Shown piece by piece: positions 61,069 to 64,000 of a stretch of DNA of 64,000 nucleotides; the first letter of the stretch is position 1; each line of letters opens with the position of its first letter. The notes under the pieces are model-generated. The model was not told the DNA's origin. It saw nothing but the letters and a program-made list of their open reading frames with translations, and did no database searches. This DNA is from Alkalibacterium sp034520745 (GTDB taxonomy: Bacteria; Bacillota; Bacilli; Lactobacillales; Carnobacteriaceae_A). A program made the position numbers and the translations under genes. The stretch covers positions 33,722-97,721 of the forward strand of contig JAXHNF010000009.1 in assembly GCA_034520745.1 (NCBI GenBank), given 5' to 3'.

Positions 61069-61756
61069 ATGATAGAAATGAAAAATGTCTATAAAAAATA
61101 TCCCAATGGCATCACTGCTATCAACGGGTTGGACGTAACGATCGAACAAGGTGACTTTGTGTACGTCGTCGGACCAAGTGGCGCAGGTAAATCGACATTC
61201 ATAAAAATGATTTACCGAGAAGAACTACCGACAAAAGGAACCGTAAAAGTCGGCGAATTTGATTTGATGAACTTGAAGAACAATAAGATACCATATTTGA
61301 GACGACACGTCGGGGTCGTCTTCCAGGACTTTAAACTGCTTCCTCGTCTGACGGTCATTGAGAACGTTGCTTATGCAATGCAGGTCGTAGGCAAAAATCC
61401 GAAAACGATCCAGAAGCGTTCACTTGAAGTTCTTGACCTAGTCGGGCTTGAAACATAAAGTCCGCATGTTCCCTAATGAACTCTCAGGAGGAGAACAGCA
61501 GCGTGTGGCCATTGCCAGAGCGATAGCAAACATGCCGCGTGTGCTCATTGCGGATGAACCGACAGGAAACCTGGATCCGGAGACGGCCTGGGGCATCATG
61601 GACCTGCTGGAAGAAATCAATAATCAGGGAACAACGATCATCATGGCAACGCACAACAGCGAAATCGTCAACCGCGTGAGACACCGTGTGCTGGCTGTTG
61701 AAAACGGACGTATTGCCCGTGACCAGGAAAGAGGGGAGTACGGATATGAAGGTTAG
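61069..61756 (+). CDS. ftsE: Cell division ATPase FtsE (frameshifted)
   Basis: About 229 aa, ABC ATPase. Walker A VVGPSGAGKSTFIKMIY, Q-loop VVFQDFKLLPRLTVIENVA, signature LSGGEQQRVAIARAIA, Walker B VLIADEPTGNLD and H-loop ATHN. An indel near 61455 lies before KVRMFPNELSGG. With FtsX it activates peptidoglycan hydrolases in division or elongation. It overlaps ftsX by 11 bases. Confidence 0.95.
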
Positions 61757-62638
61757 AACTGCAGGAAGACACATCAAAGAATCTTTTAAAAGCATCAAGC
61801 GTAACGGGTGGATGACATTTGCGGCGGTCAGTGCTGTAGCCATCACACTCTTGTTAGTCGGAAGTCTGATCGCACTGTTGATGAATGTCAATAAACTGGC
61901 CTCTGACGTCGAAGAAGATGTCAGTGTCCGCGTCTATGTCGCAACGGGGACGGAAGAGGAAGAACGGGAAGCTTTGAGTAAGCGAACTGGATGAAATCGA
62001 AAATGTTGAATCCATTGAGTTTTCAAGCAGAGAAGAAGAACTGGATAATGTAATGGGAAGTTACGGTGAAGAATTCGGCTTGTTTGAAGGTGATGACAAT
62101 CCTCTGCACGATGTCTTCATTATAAATACGACTGATCCTGAATTCACATCAGAAGTGGCGGATGAAGCAGCGCGAACTAGGCCCTGTTGTTGATGATGTC
62201 AATTACGGTGGTGCAGAAGCAGACCGATTGTTTGAAATCATGGAAACTGCCAGAAATATCGGAGCAGTGATCATCATCGCACTGATATTTACAGCTGTGT
62301 TCCTGATTTCCAACACGATCCGCATCACGATCTTCTCGAGAAGAACAGAAATCGAAATCATGAAATTAGTCGGTGCGACCAACTGGTTCATCAGATGGCC
62401 GTTCCTGATAGAAGGAGCACTGATCGGCTTTGTCGGTGCGCTGATCCCTGTATCGATCATTTCTTACTTCTATTTAAGCGGGTTCGATACGCTGATGGGA
62501 TTCCTGTCCGGCACGTACTTCGGTTTGCTGCCGCCTAACCCATTCTTGTATCAGATCGTTGCACTGCTTCTGACTATTGGTGTAGTCATAGGAAGTATCG
62601 GTTCATCACTGTCAATAAGAAAATTCTTAAAAGTCTGA
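61746..62638 (+). CDS. ftsX: Cell division membrane protein FtsX (frameshifted)
   Basis: About 297 aa. A cytoplasmic N-terminus and first helix (WMTFAAVSAVAITLLLVGSL) are followed by an extracellular domain (VEEDVSVRVYVATGTEEEE) and three C-terminal helices with NTIRITIFSRRTEIEIMKLV. Indels near 61985 and 62160 break it. It transmits FtsE ATP hydrolysis to wall hydrolases outside the cell. Confidence 0.94.
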
Positions 62639-62642
62639 TTCA

Positions 62643-62671
62643 AAGAGGGGGGATTTCCCCCTCTTTTTTTT
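62643..62671 (+). terminator. Terminator of ftsEX
   Basis: Stem AGAGGGGGG / CCCCCTCT with a 3-4 nt loop and a T8 tail. Confidence 0.9.
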
Positions 62672-62827
62672 ACATATAATTATATTCCCCAGGAAAGTAG
62701 GATCGCGGGCGTGTCAATGGCCGTTGACTCCTTCTCTTCACGCTTAAAGCTTTTTTCGTATAATCAGCATATGTTGCCGTCAGATATGATAAAATAAGGT
62801 AAATATAGATTCGAAGGGATGAACATT

Positions 62828-64000
62828 ATGACACTCTTTCAAAATATTCTACTCGCATTAATGCTGTTTGTGCTGCAGCCTACATTTATAATCGGTGTTG
62901 CATTGGCATTTATGGCCAAAAACAGACGATTCAAGTACGCGAGAAGCAGACTGCGTACAACCATCTATAAAGAAAATTATGAATTAAAACGATTGTTCAT
63001 GTGGGGCCTTGTTCCGGGTGCGGTCCTTTCAGTCTTGACGGTCGGTCTGGGACTGACTGTTTCGATCGACTGGATCGTCATTTATCATGTTGTGACCTTG
63101 CTGTTTTTGGGCCTGGGTTACCGGTTCATTCACCCGGTTTTCACGTTCAGTGCTTCCGGGCTTGTTCTTTTGGCGCTGAGCCTGTTTGTCACGGAAGAAT
63201 CGCTGTTCGGGGATATTTTAACGCAGTGGAACAGTCCGGTCATAAGTGAGACAGCTATGACTTTTGAAAGCGCACAGGTCATTTTTCTTCTGGTCGTTTT
63301 AGTTCTGATTAGTACAGTCGCTGTTTTAAATAAAGGAAATATGGACCAGTTCGTACCGAGATTTCTGAAGACTAAAAGGGGCAAATTGGTTGCTCGCTAC
63401 CGTATGACGCCTCTGTGGCTGATTCCGCTAGTGGTGATTGTACCAGGAGAAACCTTTACGGCTCTTTTTGACTGGTGGCCTGTCTTTTTGATCGGCAGTG
63501 AATCCTACTCATTTTTGATCCTTCCTGTCCTGCTGGGATTCAGGTACACGGTTCAGGCGCAGCTGCCTTCTGAAGCAAAGAAGGCTCTGATCAGAGACTT
63601 TTCGGTCCTTGGCGTAGTGGGCATCGTCTTATTCGCATCAACGTTCTGGATGGAAGAATTCAGTGCGGTTGGTCTGCTGGTCATGCTGGCAGGGGGCATC
63701 TACGTCCTCTACCGCCACAGACTGCGGGAAAGAAAGTGGGCGTTCAAATTCGGTCCTGATCAGGATGGGCTGCGTGTGGTCGCTGTCAGACCGGGAAGTC
63801 CGGCAGAGAGAATGGCACTGGAGATCGGTGACGTCCTGATCGAATCCAACCAAGTTAAACTGACAACCTCAGAGGATCTTACCGAATCGCTGTTCAACAA
63901 CCGGTCATACAGCAAGCTGAAAGTCAAACGTCTGGACGGTGAACTTGTGATAGCAGAAACCCCTATCTACGAAGAAGATGCCCACGACCTGGGCCTTGTC
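62828..64000 (+). CDS. MinJ-like membrane protein with PDZ domain (partial, runs off the window)
   Basis: 391 codons from ATG 62828 to the window end with no stop and no frameshift. Six or more helices (e.g. ILLALMLFVLQPTFIIGVAL, LVLLALSLFV, IFLLVVLVLISTVAVLNKG) are followed by a PDZ domain (LRVVAVRPGSPAERMALEIG, DVLIESNQVKLTTSEDL). This architecture and the place after ftsEX agree with Bacillus MinJ, the bridge between DivIVA and MinD. A plain PDZ membrane protein is the alternative. Confidence 0.75.
   Translation, partial: MTLFQNILLALMLFVLQPTFIIGVALAFMAKNRRFKYARSRLRTTIYKENYELKRLFMWGLVPGAVLSVLTVGLGLTVSIDWIVIYHVVTLLFLGLGYRFIHPVFTFSASGLVLLALSLFVTEESLFGDILTQWNSPVISETAMTFESAQVIFLLVVLVLISTVAVLNKGNMDQFVPRFLKTKRGKLVARYRMTPLWLIPLVVIVPGETFTALFDWWPVFLIGSESYSFLILPVLLGFRYTVQAQLPSEAKKALIRDFSVLGVVGIVLFASTFWMEEFSAVGLLVMLAGGIYVLYRHRLRERKWAFKFGPDQDGLRVVAVRPGSPAERMALEIGDVLIESNQVKLTTSEDLTESLFNNRSYSKLKVKRLDGELVIAETPIYEEDAHDLGLV

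Overview
This is a chromosomal segment of a low-to-mid GC Gram-positive bacterium of the order Lactobacillales. A Carnobacteriaceae-like lactic acid bacterium (Alkalibacterium or Marinilactibacillus type) fits best, but the genus is a guess. The reasons are a complete mevalonate operon with type 2 IPP isomerase, strong AGGAGG-type ribosome binding sites, wall teichoic acid and LCP genes, Lactobacillales-type PepC and PTS sucrose genes, and the Firmicutes order comFA-comFC-hpf-secA-prfB-ftsE-ftsX. No rRNA, tRNA, insertion sequence, prophage or CRISPR array was seen.

Layout. 1-4.3 kb: the tail of a glycosyltransferase, an amidohydrolase/YitT pair, and a FetAB-type ABC pair behind a perfect PerR-box-like palindrome. 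4.3-6.7 kb: a secreted LysM/repeat/3D wall protein with a WalR-like box, then two tandem tiny acidic lipoproteins. 6.7-12.5 kb: alr, pepC, a small membrane protein, an AbgT transporter and an acyl-ACP thioesterase. 12.5-16.5 kb: sucrose operon scrR-scrA-scrB. 16.5-20.8 kb: asparaginase, an MBL hydrolase, dps, tsaE, a GNAT and an exonuclease. 20.9-23.9 kb: a P-type cation ATPase preceded by a probable yybP-ykoY (Mn2+) riboswitch. 24-32.5 kb: murB, an oxidoreductase, a NUDIX hydrolase, rpiA, an unusual array of decayed hairpin repeats, threonine catabolism (tdh, kbl), pyrimidine-nucleoside phosphorylase and a SpoIIAA-like protein. 32.6-40.2 kb: azlCD, a GNAT, a membrane HExxH protein, the mevalonate operon and coaA. 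40-48.5 kb: a degenerate GGDEF protein, tagA plus a GT4, pncB-nadE and nagA-nagB-nagR. 48.5-52.7 kb: two LCP ligases flanking tagO, then yigZ. 52.8-64 kb: degV, comFA/comFC, hpf, secA, prfB, ftsEX and a MinJ-like PDZ protein cut by the window end.

A dominant property of this sequence is a very high density of single-base indels. More than 35 genes are split by frameshifts, including secA, murB, mvaK1/mvaD/mvaK2, nadE and prfB (prfB also has its genuine programmed frameshift). Essential genes cannot all be pseudogenes, so I read most of these as sequencing or assembly errors and annotate the reconstructed full-length genes. The density is highest in the sucrose operon and in nagB, where true decay cannot be excluded.

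Functionally the window joins cell-envelope building (murB, alr, tagO, tagA, LCP proteins, mevalonate to undecaprenyl carrier, 3D protein, ftsEX), metal and oxidative stress handling (dps, PerR-linked FetAB, Mn-riboswitch ATPase), cofactor salvage (pncB, nadE, coaA), sugar and amino-sugar catabolism (scr, nag), and secretion/translation factors (secA, hpf, prfB).
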